Below are positions 1 through 8,356 of a DNA stretch of 64,000 nucleotides, in pieces (position 1 is the stretch's first letter; every line of letters begins with the position of its first letter). Under the pieces are notes generated by a model, which worked only from the letters and a program-made list of their open reading frames with translations, was not told the origin of the DNA and ran no database searches. Source of the DNA: Streptomyces paradoxus (GTDB lineage: Bacteria; Actinomycetota; Actinomycetes; Streptomycetales; Streptomycetaceae); assembly GCF_014202475.1 (NCBI RefSeq), contig NZ_JACHGV010000016.1, positions 1 through 64,000 on the forward strand, written 5' to 3'. The position numbers and the translations under genes are program-made.

Positions 1-30
1 CGGGCGTTGGCTCCGCTGACGCTCCGCCAG

Positions 31-133
31 ATTCCCGCGCAAGCGCGGGAATTTGAATTCCGCAAGCGGAATTCTAAAAGCGTGTCAATTCGCGCAAGCG
101 CGAATTGACAGGAATCCCGCAAGCGGGATTCCT
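31..133. repeat. telomere-like palindrome array
   Basis: Four perfect inverted repeats follow one another: 31-52 (10-bp arms), 55-74 (9-bp arms), 83-110 (13-bp arms) and 111-132 (10-bp arms, extendable by two more pairs). Every apex is a CAAG closure (GCAAGC core), the compact turn typical of Streptomyces telomere 3' overhangs. Bases 1-30 also hold a short direct repeat, GCTCCGC, at 10-16 and 21-27. The sequence differs from the archetypal Streptomyces telomere as I remember it, so it may be a non-archetypal class. Tandem fold-back palindromes at the extreme end of the window, followed by a telomere-type helicase, support a replicon end. The very terminal bases may be missing. Confidence 0.82.
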
Positions 134-415
134 GAGGCTGGCTACGAGGGGAGGGTGCATCACGCTTGGGCCTGTGTAGCTACTGGGAAACCAGCCCACT
201 ACCCCCGCAAGGCAAGTGACGGTGCGTCGGCGTGAACCGGGCACCTGCCACGCCGCAGTGACGGGTTCCGCTGTGCTCCACCCGAACCCCCTCGCTGACT
301 CCCCCAAGCCTGTGAGCCCTCCCCACAGCACCCCAATCAGCATACACGTGAACTGTCAGTCAGGAGGCGTGACTGTCTACGTGTCACTCCGGTCAACCGG
401 AACTTTACAAGAGGA

Positions 416-434
416 GTGCATCATCATGATGCAC
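416..434. promoter_or_regulatory. 19-bp palindrome upstream of ankyrin gene
   Basis: GTGCATCATcATGATGCAC is a perfect 9-bp inverted repeat around one central base, about 90 bp before the ankyrin start codon. Its size and symmetry suit a dimeric repressor operator, but no binding protein can be named. Confidence 0.4.
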
Positions 435-525
435 TGTGTAGAGTTTGGGAGTAGACGGCATCCCCGGGCGTGGGCTCTTCCTGGTTCGGATTTGCTCGGC
501 CCTTGTGTATGCATGGGAGGTAGTA

Positions 526-911
526 GTGCATGGTGAAATCGGGCAAGTGGTTGGCAGTGTGGAGGGTTGGACGCCTGTGCATCAGGCCGTAGAACTGAGC
601 GACTACGAGGCGCTCACTGTGCTTCTGGATGCCGGAGCCGACCCGAACGAGCTGTGCTTCGGTCACACGTTGCTTACCCATGCCATTGACATCGAAGGAG
701 ACGGCCATCTTCAGTCGGGTCACCCGCTGAACACAGCTGCTACCTCGATCCTGTTGGCCTACGGCGCTGACCCGCAGATGCCGGCCGCGGACGTGACACC
801 CCTTTGCAGGTCGCGCAGCACTACAACCATGAGTTGGCAGAGCGCTTGCTCCGTCGCTACCTGGCACTGGATGAGGGACCGGGTGCTCGGGAAGGCAGGG
901 GGCGGCTGTGA
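526..911 (+). pseudogene. ankyrin-repeat protein, frameshifted near 803
   Basis: The GTG start at 526 sits 5 bases after GGGAGG (515-520). The reading frame encodes at least two ankyrin repeats: the helical core GWTPVHQAVELSDYEALTVL with the LLDAGADPNE turn, then a second LLAYGADPQ turn. After the next TPL motif (about 803) the frame is lost. Removing the two T bases in CCCCTTTGCAG restores a third-repeat end (TPLQVAQHYNHELAERLLRRY) that stops at TGA 909-911. That stop overlaps the helicase GTG start at 908, as expected for a translationally coupled pair, which argues that the corrected frame is the real one. Ankyrin proteins bind other proteins; the partner here is unknown, and the helicase is the obvious candidate. 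A sequencing indel is as likely as true decay. Confidence 0.75.
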
Positions 912-3301
912 AGCTGCGTGACCATCAGATTGAGGCCGTTGACGCCATCGTCCGCGGTCTCGATGTCCCGCCTGGGGGGATTCCCGCGGCCGGCCTGCGC
1001 GGGCAGGTCCATGCGGCGTGCGGGACCGGGAAGACCATCATGGCCGCGGCCGCTGCGCGGCGGATGGTGCCTCATGGGCGGGTGCTGGTCCTGGTGCCGA
1101 CCCTGGAGCTGCTGGCCCAGACGGTGAAGGCGTGGCACGAGGCCGGGCACAAGGGGCCGGCGGTTGCGGTGTGCTCGCTCCAGGACGACCCGGAGCTGTG
1201 GAACCTGAAGGTGCGCTCCACCACGAACCCGGTGCAGCTGGCGCTGTGGCACGGCCAGGGGCCCGTCACCATCTACGCGACCTACGCCAGCCTCGGTGTC
1301 CTGGCGGAGGCCTTCGAGGGTGCCTACGGCCAGAAGCTTGATCCAGTAGACCTCGCGGTGGTTGATGAAGCCCACAGGGCTTCGGGTTCGATGGGCAAGG
1401 TCTGGGCGGACATCCACGACCAGAGCGTCATCCCGGCCTGCCGCCGGCTGTACCTGACGGCCACCCCGCGGATCTGGGAAGAGCGCCTCCATCGGGAGGT
1501 CGCTGAAGGGGTACGGGATCCGCTGCCGCAGGAGATGGCGGCGTCCATGGACGACGAGAAGGTCTTCGGGCCCGTCCTGTACAAGCTCTCGCTCGCCTCC
1601 GCCGTATCGCGGGGCCTGTTGGCGCGGTACCAGATCATCGTGCTGGAGCTGAAGGACCCGGTCCTGACTCCCGAGCGGCTCTATGGCGAGGACCGGTACA
1701 GCGAAGAAGTCCGCGGGCAAAGGCTCGGGGCGCTCCAGGCCGCGCTGCTGCACACTATGGCGCAGCACGGTCTCCAGACGTGTATCACCTTCCACCACCG
1801 GACGATAGAGGCACAGGCGTACGCGGAGGGCCTGCAGCGCGTCGGGGCCAAGCTGCACGCCGACCAGCCCGAGAAGTACCCGAAGCGGATCTGGGCCAAC
1901 TGGCTGTGCGGCGAGCACGCCCCCGAGCGCCGGCGGGAAGTCCTCGGCTCGTTCGGGTCCACCGCGCAGCGGGCCGTGCTCTCCAACTGCCGCGTCCTGG
2001 GCGAGGGCGTCGACATCCGAGCCGTGGACTCCGTAGCCCTGCTCGACCCCAAGGGCGCCCCCCACGACATCGTCCAGGCCATCGGCCGCGCATTGCGGCA
2101 AAAGCCCGGACAGGGAAAGCTCGCCTCATTGATCGTGCCGGTATTCCTCCAGCCGGGAGAAACACCAGAGGACATGATCGGCTCCGGATCATATCGCCCC
2201 CTGGTGAAAGTCCTTGAAGGGCTGCGCGCCCACGACGAAGAAGCCATCGAATTGCTCGCCATCCCGCAAGAACCGCAGAAAGACGTCGCGCAGCCATCCG
2301 TGAACATCGGCACGGAACCCGAGGAAGACGAGGACGAATCCCGCCTTCTGCTCCGTTTTGCCGCTCCGCGCGACCCGGTGATGGTCGCGAACTGGGTGTC
2401 CTTCAACGTGATCGACACCGAGAAGCAGGACTGGGCGCGTGGCTGGGCGAAGCTCAAGGCGTACGTGGAGCGGGAGGGCCATGCCCGCGTGCCCTACGGA
2501 CACCGCGAGGGAGCAACACCCCTTGGGCAGTGGGTCGCGGAGCAGCGCAGGGCCTACGCGGCCGGGGAGATGAACGGCCAGCGCGCCCGCCGGCTCGAGC
2601 GGCTCGGCATGGTCTGGTCCATGGCCGACGAGCGGTTCCAAGAGAACCTAGAGGCGGCCAAGGCCTACTACGACCAGCATTGGACCCTCTGTGCCCCGAG
2701 GTCCGCAGTGGCCCTGGACCGGCCGGTAGGGCAATGGCTGTCCAACCTCCGGCGCCCGGGTGCGCTGGACGGGCACCCCGAGTGGAAGCAGGCGCTCGTC
2801 GAGGTCGATGAGCACTGGAACCCCGAGTGGCCGGCCGACTGGCAACGCCACTACGTCTGCGTACGCGAGCTCCTACGCGACGAAGACGGCCAGGCCCACA
2901 TCCTCCCCGGCGTCACCATCCACGGAATGGACATCGGCAAATGGCTGGCCCGACAGCGCAAGCCCGAGGGGTGGGAGGCCCTGACGGACGGGCAGCGCCA
3001 GCGCCTGGAGCAACTCGGCATCACACCGCTGCCGCAGGAGCAGGAGACGCCCGCCAAGGCCCCCAAGACGGCCTCCGGCGCCTTCGAGCGGGGCATTGCG
3101 GCCCTCGCGCAATACAAAGCCCGCACGGGCTCCGTGAAGGTCCCCAGGGGCCACGTAGAACGGCTGGAAGACGGCACGGAGGTCCGACTCGGGGTGTTCC
3201 TCAGCAACACCAAGACCAGGCGCACCAAACTCACCACCGACAAACTCACCGCCCTCGCCGACCTCGGACTCGACTGGGCTGCAGAACAGTCCGGGCGCTG
3301 A
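908..3301 (+). CDS. telomere-associated DEAH-box helicase with HA repeats
   Basis: This 797-aa superfamily 2 helicase has Walker A ACGTGKT at residues 37-43, the DEAH box at 153-156, motif III YLTATPR near 180, motif V NCRVLGEGVDI near 360 and motif VI QAIGRALRQ near 395. From about residue 505 it carries three helicase-associated (HA) repeats with the usual GHARVPYGH, LGQW and RLERLGMVW signatures. This architecture is common next to Streptomyces telomeres, where related proteins (TtrA-like) have been linked to conjugal transfer of linear replicons. The GTG start overlaps the TGA of the ankyrin gene (GTGA), so the two are probably co-translated. It appears intact. The role at the telomere is inferred from position and family. 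Confidence 0.93.
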   Translation: MKLRDHQIEAVDAIVRGLDVPPGGIPAAGLRGQVHAACGTGKTIMAAAAARRMVPHGRVLVLVPTLELLAQTVKAWHEAGHKGPAVAVCSLQDDPELWNLKVRSTTNPVQLALWHGQGPVTIYATYASLGVLAEAFEGAYGQKLDPVDLAVVDEAHRASGSMGKVWADIHDQSVIPACRRLYLTATPRIWEERLHREVAEGVRDPLPQEMAASMDDEKVFGPVLYKLSLASAVSRGLLARYQIIVLELKDPVLTPERLYGEDRYSEEVRGQRLGALQAALLHTMAQHGLQTCITFHHRTIEAQAYAEGLQRVGAKLHADQPEKYPKRIWANWLCGEHAPERRREVLGSFGSTAQRAVLSNCRVLGEGVDIRAVDSVALLDPKGAPHDIVQAIGRALRQKPGQGKLASLIVPVFLQPGETPEDMIGSGSYRPLVKVLEGLRAHDEEAIELLAIPQEPQKDVAQPSVNIGTEPEEDEDESRLLLRFAAPRDPVMVANWVSFNVIDTEKQDWARGWAKLKAYVEREGHARVPYGHREGATPLGQWVAEQRRAYAAGEMNGQRARRLERLGMVWSMADERFQENLEAAKAYYDQHWTLCAPRSAVALDRPVGQWLSNLRRPGALDGHPEWKQALVEVDEHWNPEWPADWQRHYVCVRELLRDEDGQAHILPGVTIHGMDIGKWLARQRKPEGWEALTDGQRQRLEQLGITPLPQEQETPAKAPKTASGAFERGIAALAQYKARTGSVKVPRGHVERLEDGTEVRLGVFLSNTKTRRTKLTTDKLTALADLGLDWAAEQSGR

Positions 3302-3361
3302 GATCTGCCGATGGACGGGCATGCCCATTACCGGATGGGCCGATAAGCCGTTTGGTTCTGT

Positions 3362-3679
3362 ATGCAGGATGCCGGGTGGGACGGAGCGAGGGCACCGCTC
3401 GAAGTCGAGTCGGTGGATGTGCTGTTCCAGGCTGCAGGCGGGGCTAGGGAGTGTTGGAGATGGTCGTCAGCCGCCGCCGAGGTGGCCTTCGAAAATTGTC
3501 CGCCACTGAAGCCGTTCCCGGCCCGCAAAGGCAAGCGGCTGGCGCCGGGGTGGTGGTGGTCGGCCACAGCCGGACGGCTGGTGCACCACGGGTCCGCAGC
3601 GATGCGAATGCACGTGATGCTGCTCGACCGCGACCCGCGCGTCAGCGCTCTGGCCGCCCGGCTACCCCGTGTTAGCTGA
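3362..3679 (+). pseudogene. TnsA-like transposase endonuclease, N-terminal fragment
   Basis: The translation from about 3470 to 3679 reads AAAEVAFENCPPLKPFPARKGKRLAPGWWWSATAGRLVHHGS followed by AMRMHVMLLDRDPRVSALAARLP. This matches the start of the TnsA-like subunit of Streptomyces heteromeric (TnsABC) transposons: the hydrophobic GWWWSATTGR block, then the MLLDRDPxVxxLAxRP block. A full subunit is about 220-250 aa. Here TGA follows immediately, so the catalytic C-terminal part is absent. TnsB and TnsC pieces lie in the same orientation at 6479-7290, so this is one edge of a gutted element. Confidence 0.6.
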
Positions 3680-3772
3680 TCCTGCCGAGGGTTGCATGGT
3701 TCCAGTCCCAGTTCTTGGCCAGGTGTTGCCTGTCTACGAGCCTATGGGCGAAGAGAGGTGTGCCGAGCTGGG

Positions 3773-5149
3773 TTACCGGTGGATTGTGAAGATCAGGCGC
3801 CGACCACCCCAGGAGGCCAGGGCCATGATGTAGGCCGCGGCTAGGGCCCCGAAGGCTTTGAGCGCGAGGGCTCCGTCGAGCCAGGACAAGCTGGGCAGGA
3901 GCGGGTCGAACATGCCCCACACGGCGCCTGCACCGATGATCGCGTGCGTTGTGATCCGCCAGCGGGCGAAAGGATCGGTGGTCGATCCGTGCTTATGGGC
4001 CGGCCGGAACACGAGGTACACGGCCTGGTTCACCAGTACGCCCAGAAGGAGGACCCTGACGTAACCGATGCCGACGGAGAGGATGTTCCGGACGAGCGTT
4101 CCCGCAAGGTCTTCGAGACGGACAGGACCGAGCAACCTGCCGCCCAGCCAGTGGGAAACCAGGGAGCCTGTCACTGCGAGCGGGACAGCTGGGAGCAAGT
4201 GGAATCTCTCCCGCCCGGAGTCTTCGGCAGGCATGAGGCTCACTCGGGCGAGCTCCCGGTGTCCGAACCTCGTCCCGAACGCTAAATAGCTGCTGCTCTT
4301 AGTGTAGGAACCAGGCGGAAGGCGGTAGAGCTCTCGAAGGGAGAACGTCCCCTCCCCCAGGTCGGTAGGCCGTCGAGCCAATTGCTGTTCCAGGCTCTGG
4401 GTGTGGGAGCCGGCCTGTTCCAGCTCCCGGTACTGCCGACGCGTCGTCTCCAACAGGTCATCGATTTCGGCTGCCGCCTTGGCCTGGGCCTCACGAGCCA
4501 GGTCACGCTCCGCGCGTAGGCTCTCCAACTGAGGGCAGACGCTGCCGAGAATCTTTCCGACATGGTCCACCAGCGCCTGGTGGTCAATCAGGCCTACGTC
4601 TCTGGCGTGATGCTCCGTCATCCAGGACATGCGGCGCAGGGTGTCTGCCAAAGTCTGGTGGATGCGGGTCAGCTTGTCCCTGAGGTAGGCGTTCAACTCC
4701 TCGGGGTTGGCGCCGTCGAGCAGTGCATCGAAGTGGAGGCGGCGCAGGCGTGCGTCCTCCTCGTCGCTTACCGGCACGCCAACCTGCTGGCCAGCGAAGG
4801 CCAGAACATCGATGAAAGGGGCCGGGGCGGTGCGCTCGCCGCTTAAGAACCGCGAGATGGAGGTGTAGTCGTAGTCGACCTTCTCGTCCGGGCGCTGGGC
4901 GGCCAACACCTCGCCATAAGACTGAAGGATCTTGTGGGACAGGCGTCCACCGGTCTTAGGCGCTTCGTCCTGGATCCTGCGGTACACGGCCCGCAGAGCT
5001 CTGGCGTACTGCTTACGTGGGCCGACCGCGCCGGCGTCGGACGCAGGCCCGCCATGTTCTCTATAGCTCCCCACGGCATCTTCCCCGTCTTCCACGGTGT
5101 CTCCCGCTTTCCCGTGGCTGCGGCGCTTCTCGCCCCCATGCCCCCGCAA
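3773..5149 (-). CDS. HTH / coiled-coil / two-helix membrane protein
   Basis: The product is up to 458 aa. Residues about 65-125 (SHKILQSYGEVLAA, TSISRFLSGERTAPAPFIDVL) resemble an XRE-like helix-turn-helix. Residues about 190-265 are charged and coiled-coil-like (ESLRAERDLAREAQAKAAAE). Hydrophobic segments lie near 345-375 and 395-440 (IIGAGAVWGMFDPLLP, LKAFGALAAAYIMALASW). This layout suggests a membrane-tethered DNA-binding or scaffold protein of unknown function, seen in Streptomyces accessory regions. The N-terminus is uncertain: the first ~30 codons overlap the 3' end of the IstB frame, so a start near 5080 (GTG) may be the real one, or the IS truncated the gene. Confidence 0.72.
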   Translation of the reverse strand: MRGHGGEKRRSHGKAGDTVEDGEDAVGSYREHGGPASDAGAVGPRKQYARALRAVYRRIQDEAPKTGGRLSHKILQSYGEVLAAQRPDEKVDYDYTSISRFLSGERTAPAPFIDVLAFAGQQVGVPVSDEEDARLRRLHFDALLDGANPEELNAYLRDKLTRIHQTLADTLRRMSWMTEHHARDVGLIDHQALVDHVGKILGSVCPQLESLRAERDLAREAQAKAAAEIDDLLETTRRQYRELEQAGSHTQSLEQQLARRPTDLGEGTFSLRELYRLPPGSYTKSSSYLAFGTRFGHRELARVSLMPAEDSGRERFHLLPAVPLAVTGSLVSHWLGGRLLGPVRLEDLAGTLVRNILSVGIGYVRVLLLGVLVNQAVYLVFRPAHKHGSTTDPFARWRITTHAIIGAGAVWGMFDPLLPSLSWLDGALALKAFGALAAAYIMALASWGGRRLIFTIHR

Positions 5150-5921
5150 GCCATGCTCGGGTGCTGGCCAGGCGGTAGGAGTCGGTTCCGGTCTCGATGA
5201 TGGTGCCGTTGAAGGTGAGCCGGTCGACGATGGCGGCGCAGAGACGGGGGTCGGTGAAGGTCTTTGTCCAGCCGCCGAACGACTCGTTTGAGGCGATGGC
5301 GACGCTGTTCTTCTCCTCCCGCTCGGTCAGAACCTGGAACAGCAGCTCGGCGCCGTGCCGGTCCAGTTCCATGTATCCGAGCTCGTCGATGCACAAAAGA
5401 TCGACGCGACCGTAGCGGGCGATGGTCTTATTCAGCTGCTTCTCGTCCGCGGCCTCGACCAGCTCGTTCACCAGCTTCGTGGCCAGCGTGTAGCGGACCC
5501 GGTAGCCCTTCATGGCCGCCTCGGTGCCCAGAGCGATGAGCATGTGGGACTTGCCGGTGCCGGAGTCGCCGATCAGGCAGAGGGGCTGCCCCTTTTTGAT
5601 CCACTCGCAGCTGGCGAGGGTGTTGACGGTGGCCGCGTCGATGTTGGGGTTGGCGTCGAAGTCGAAGGTCCGCAGTGACTTCTCCCTCGGGAACCCGGCT
5701 GCCTTGATCCGCCGTTCCGAGCGCCGACGGGCCCGGTCGTCGCACTCCGCCATCAGCAGCTCGGCGGGGAACCCGCGGTAGGTCATCTGGTCCTTGGCGG
5801 CCCGGTCAGCGATGTCGGCGAACTCGTTGCGGATCGACGGCAGCCGCAGCAGACGGCAGGCGGTGTCGATGGCGGTGGTGGCGGCCTGCTCGGTCAATCC
5901 TCGCTGGCGGGGCAGGGTCAC
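5061..5921 (-). CDS. istB: IS21-family helper ATPase IstB
   Basis: The protein is an AAA+ transposition helper: Walker A GDSGTGKSH (residues about 115-123), Walker B VDLLCIDELGYM, and the downstream EREEKNSVAIASNESF block. It would load the IstA transposase on target DNA. The GTG start at 5919-5921 overlaps the IstA TGA (5918-5920), the normal IS21 arrangement. The C-terminus after GTDSYRLAS (about 5165) runs into flanking DNA and is probably not native. With IstA truncated, the element cannot move on its own. Confidence 0.88.
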   Translation of the reverse strand: MTLPRQRGLTEQAATTAIDTACRLLRLPSIRNEFADIADRAAKDQMTYRGFPAELLMAECDDRARRRSERRIKAAGFPREKSLRTFDFDANPNIDAATVNTLASCEWIKKGQPLCLIGDSGTGKSHMLIALGTEAAMKGYRVRYTLATKLVNELVEAADEKQLNKTIARYGRVDLLCIDELGYMELDRHGAELLFQVLTEREEKNSVAIASNESFGGWTKTFTDPRLCAAIVDRLTFNGTIIETGTDSYRLASTRAWLAGAWGREAPQPRESGRHRGRRGRCRGEL

Positions 5922-6477
5922 TGTACTTCTCCCTCTCGGTGGTCACCGCCGCTGGCGCGACGTCGGAGCAACTGGTCGTAGGGCGTCACCGAGGGAAGCG
6001 GCCTGGTGTCCGGCGGCAGGTGGTTCAGCTTCCACTCGTGCAGGAACGTCACGGTCGCCGGCGGCTGCCCGGTGGCCAGCGCAGACGAGGTGGCTGGAGC
6101 AGGTTCGTCCTCAGTCGGGGCGGCTTTGCGAGCCTCCAGGGCGACCGCGTCCGCGGTCAGGGCCCCGGCCCGCAACGCTGTCGCCAGACCGGCGACCAGG
6201 TGCTCGTGCGGGATGTGCCGGGCCATCAAGAGCACCTCGATCAAGGCCTGGGTGCCCTCCGTGTCGCCATGTGCCTTGACCGCTGCCGTCCACCAGGCGT
6301 CGTGGACAGGGGTGAACTTGCCGGCGGAGCGGGCCTGCTCGAGTGCGGTCGCGCCGGGGAAAGCACCTGGCTTGCGAATCAGGGCTTCGAGGTAGTGGTC
6401 CAGTTCCAAGCGGCAGCCGCCCTTGGCAATCAGCCGCTCATGGCGGGCCACTTCCACATTCCTGTCGTAAACCACCA
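5918..6477 (-). pseudogene. istA: IS21-family transposase IstA, C-terminal fragment
   Basis: Residues VVYDRNVEVARHERLIAKGG, then HYLEALIRKPGAFPGATALEQAR and the long helical tail match the C-terminal third of IstA. The homology begins abruptly at about 6477. There the sequence changes to a plus-strand TnsB fragment, so the catalytic DDE core and the left end of the IS are gone. The stop overlaps the istB start. Confidence 0.82.
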
Positions 6478-6478
6478 G

Positions 6479-7082
6479 GTGAGAGGCTACCTCGAGCTGC
6501 TGCCCGTGCGCTGGCAGGCCATCACCCCCGCCGGCATCACCATCCACCACCGCACCTACGACCACGATCTCCTCGCCCCGTACCGCGGCCAGACCTCCCC
6601 CGTCGCCGGCCGGGGCGGGAAGTGGGAGATCCACTACAACCCGCATGACGTCCGCCAGATCTGGGTGCGCCTGCCCGACGGCGAGCTGACCGAAATCCCG
6701 TGGATCCACCGCGACCACGTCCACCAGCCGTTCAACGACCACACCTGGCAGCATCCGCGCCCACGCCCACCACAGCAACCACGACGACACCCAGCAGCAT
6801 GAGGCCGGCCTGGCCGACGCCCTCGACCAGCTCATGCGCCGCGTCCACACCGGCCACGCCACCACCACCGAACAAGCTCTCCTCGCCCGCGCCACCACGC
6901 TGCCGGTTCCCGCCGCCCGGCACCCGCACCACGGCACCGGCCCCACCACCGGCGAGTCGGCGCAGCACGACGAGGACGACAGCATCGACGAACTCGACGA
7001 CCTCCCCGAGGACGACACCCGCCCCGCCGCGGCCGCCGGATTCGGGCTCTACGACGCATACGAGGAAGCCGACAAGTGGTGA
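6479..7082 (+). pseudogene. TnsB-like (Mu-type) transposase, C-terminal fragment
   Basis: The frame from 6479 reads VRGYLELLPVRWQAITPAGI, then IHHRTYDHDLLAPYRGQTSP, a WEIHYNPHDVRQIWVRLPDG block and a PW near 6700. This is the Mu-transposase C-terminal beta-barrel typical of TnsB/TniA proteins. Near 6750, after NDHTWQ, the frame breaks. A one-base shift restores IRAHAHHSNHDDTQQHEAGL, LADALDQLMRRVHTG and an acidic tail ending DAYEEADKW at 7082, overlapping the next frame's GTG. Both N-terminal loss and frameshift show decay. Confidence 0.72.
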
Positions 7083-7290
7083 ATACCCGCCCCCACCCCG
7101 CAGCGCACCGACCGCCCAGCGCACACGCCGACCCGGGCAGCGCCGACAACACGGCCGAGCCGTCCTGGCCCCTGACCACCTGGCAGGGCTGGCAGCACTT
7201 CGCCACCACCGACCCGCCCGCCCCGCCCCAGCCCGACGACCCGCCCCGCAGCCGCGACGAACGCCGGACACCCGTCGAGCTCGGGGCAGG
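7079..7290 (+). pseudogene. TnsC-like AAA ATPase, N-terminal fragment
   Basis: The GTG start at 7079 overlaps the TGA of the TnsB frame. The translation contains EPSWPLTTWQGWQHFATTDP then PAPPQPDDPP, which is how TnsC/TniB-like partners in Streptomyces TnsABC transposons begin (SWPLTTWEGWRRFADTDP type, from memory). Similarity ends after about 70 codons; no Walker motifs follow. The gene order TnsA-TnsB-TnsC with overlapping ends fits a Tn7-like heteromeric transposon. Confidence 0.5.
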
Positions 7291-7648
7291 CAGGTCAGGC
7301 ACTGAAACTCTCCCAGGCGTCGGGCCGCCGCGCTTACGGCCATCGGCATGCTCAGCCGATCATCGCCGCGAGCAAGGCCAAGTGGGAAGCCCTCGCACCC
7401 ACCGGCAGTCGGGCGGGGGCCACAGGCTCTCGCCCGCCCACCGGCATACCGCCCAGGCCCCAGAAAGCCTTCTCGGTCACTGCTTCATACCGCGTCCGAG
7501 AGCAGTTGATGTGTGTCCAGATCAAGTTGCGGCGTGCCAGGTCAGAGGACCTCGAATTAGAGAAGCAGCAGGTCAGACGTCTCAGAGAGTTGTCCGGCCC
7601 TAGTCGAGATCCCGCAGGCCAGAGGCTCTCAAGTCGTCGACGCAAACC
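7291..7648. other. gap with no recognisable gene
   Basis: About 360 bases downstream of the TnsC fragment. Frames are open in places but give low-complexity Arg/Pro/Ser-rich translations with no motif. It is probably decayed transposon DNA. Confidence 0.4.
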
Positions 7649-8335
7649 TCACCTCTGGCTGGTCGTGACACCACACAGGAGCAGCCGGGAGTGGTGGTCT
7701 ACAGGACGGTGCCGGACAGGGCGCGGCGGTCGCCGGACATCGCGTAGCGGCGGGCGGCGAGGCCGTGCTCGAGGGGGCTCGCCGATCTCCTCGCATAGCG
7801 GGGCGAGGTCGGCAGCCTCGGCGTTGGACAGGTAGGCCGGTGCGACTTCGCGCATCAGCTCGCCGATCGCCCAGGTGCTGGCGGCGAGTTCGTCGATGCC
7901 GCGGCGCAGCGTGGCGAGCGCGGGATCCGCCGACGGATCGGCGGGCGGCGGAGGCGGTGCGGTGCGGATGTCGCGGACGGCTTGGAGAACCACCGCCCGC
8001 ACCGTGGGCTCATCGAGGACCTGGAGGCCGCTGAGGGCGAGCGTGGCGAGTCGGCGGTTGATCAGCTCCGCGACGTCGCCGCTACGGCCGGACACGGCGA
8101 TCAGGGCGCGCCGGGACAGACCGTAGTCGAGCGCGGCCGCGGCCGGGCCTGTGTCTCGCGTGCGAGACGCCTCGGTGCCGGCGGTGACGGCGCCGTGGAT
8201 CGCAGCGAGGGAACGGGCGACGTCGAGCAGCCGGTACGCCTGCGCGCGACTGATGCCCGCGAGCGGCATCAAAGGGACCGCCCTTGGGGGCGAAGTTCTT
8301 GCATGAAAGTGGCCGGGGGGCGGCGGCGCGGGCAC
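7649..8335 (-). CDS. hypothetical protein with HTH-like AYRLLDVAR motif
   Basis: The frame gives GISRAQAYRLLDVARSLAAI near residue 30, a helix-turn-helix-like signature. A helical region follows (RRALIAVSGRSGDVAELINR, TVRAVVLQAVRDIR), then a Pro stretch and another helical block to LCEEIGEP near residue 185. The last ~40 residues are Arg/Pro-rich and look out of frame. I do not know its function; the motif suggests DNA binding. Relics of the same motif recur at about 10030-10090 and 10800-10850. The start is uncertain because the first ~20 codons look non-native. Confidence 0.6.
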   Translation of the reverse strand: MPAPPPPGHFHARTSPPRAVPLMPLAGISRAQAYRLLDVARSLAAIHGAVTAGTEASRTRDTGPAAAALDYGLSRRALIAVSGRSGDVAELINRRLATLALSGLQVLDEPTVRAVVLQAVRDIRTAPPPPPADPSADPALATLRRGIDELAASTWAIGELMREVAPAYLSNAEAADLAPLCEEIGEPPRARPRRPPLRDVRRPPRPVRHRPVDHHSRLLLCGVTTSQR

Positions 8336-8356
8336 GGCTAACCATGCGTGAGATCC

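Noticed and set aside
857..2101. Long minus-strand open frame over the helicase
   Set aside because: Mirror frame of a high-GC gene; composition is Arg/Gly/Pro-rich with no motif.
5939..6475. Plus-strand frame upstream of the TnsB fragment read as its N-terminus
   Set aside because: This part is the antisense of the IstA fragment; genuine TnsB similarity begins only at 6479.
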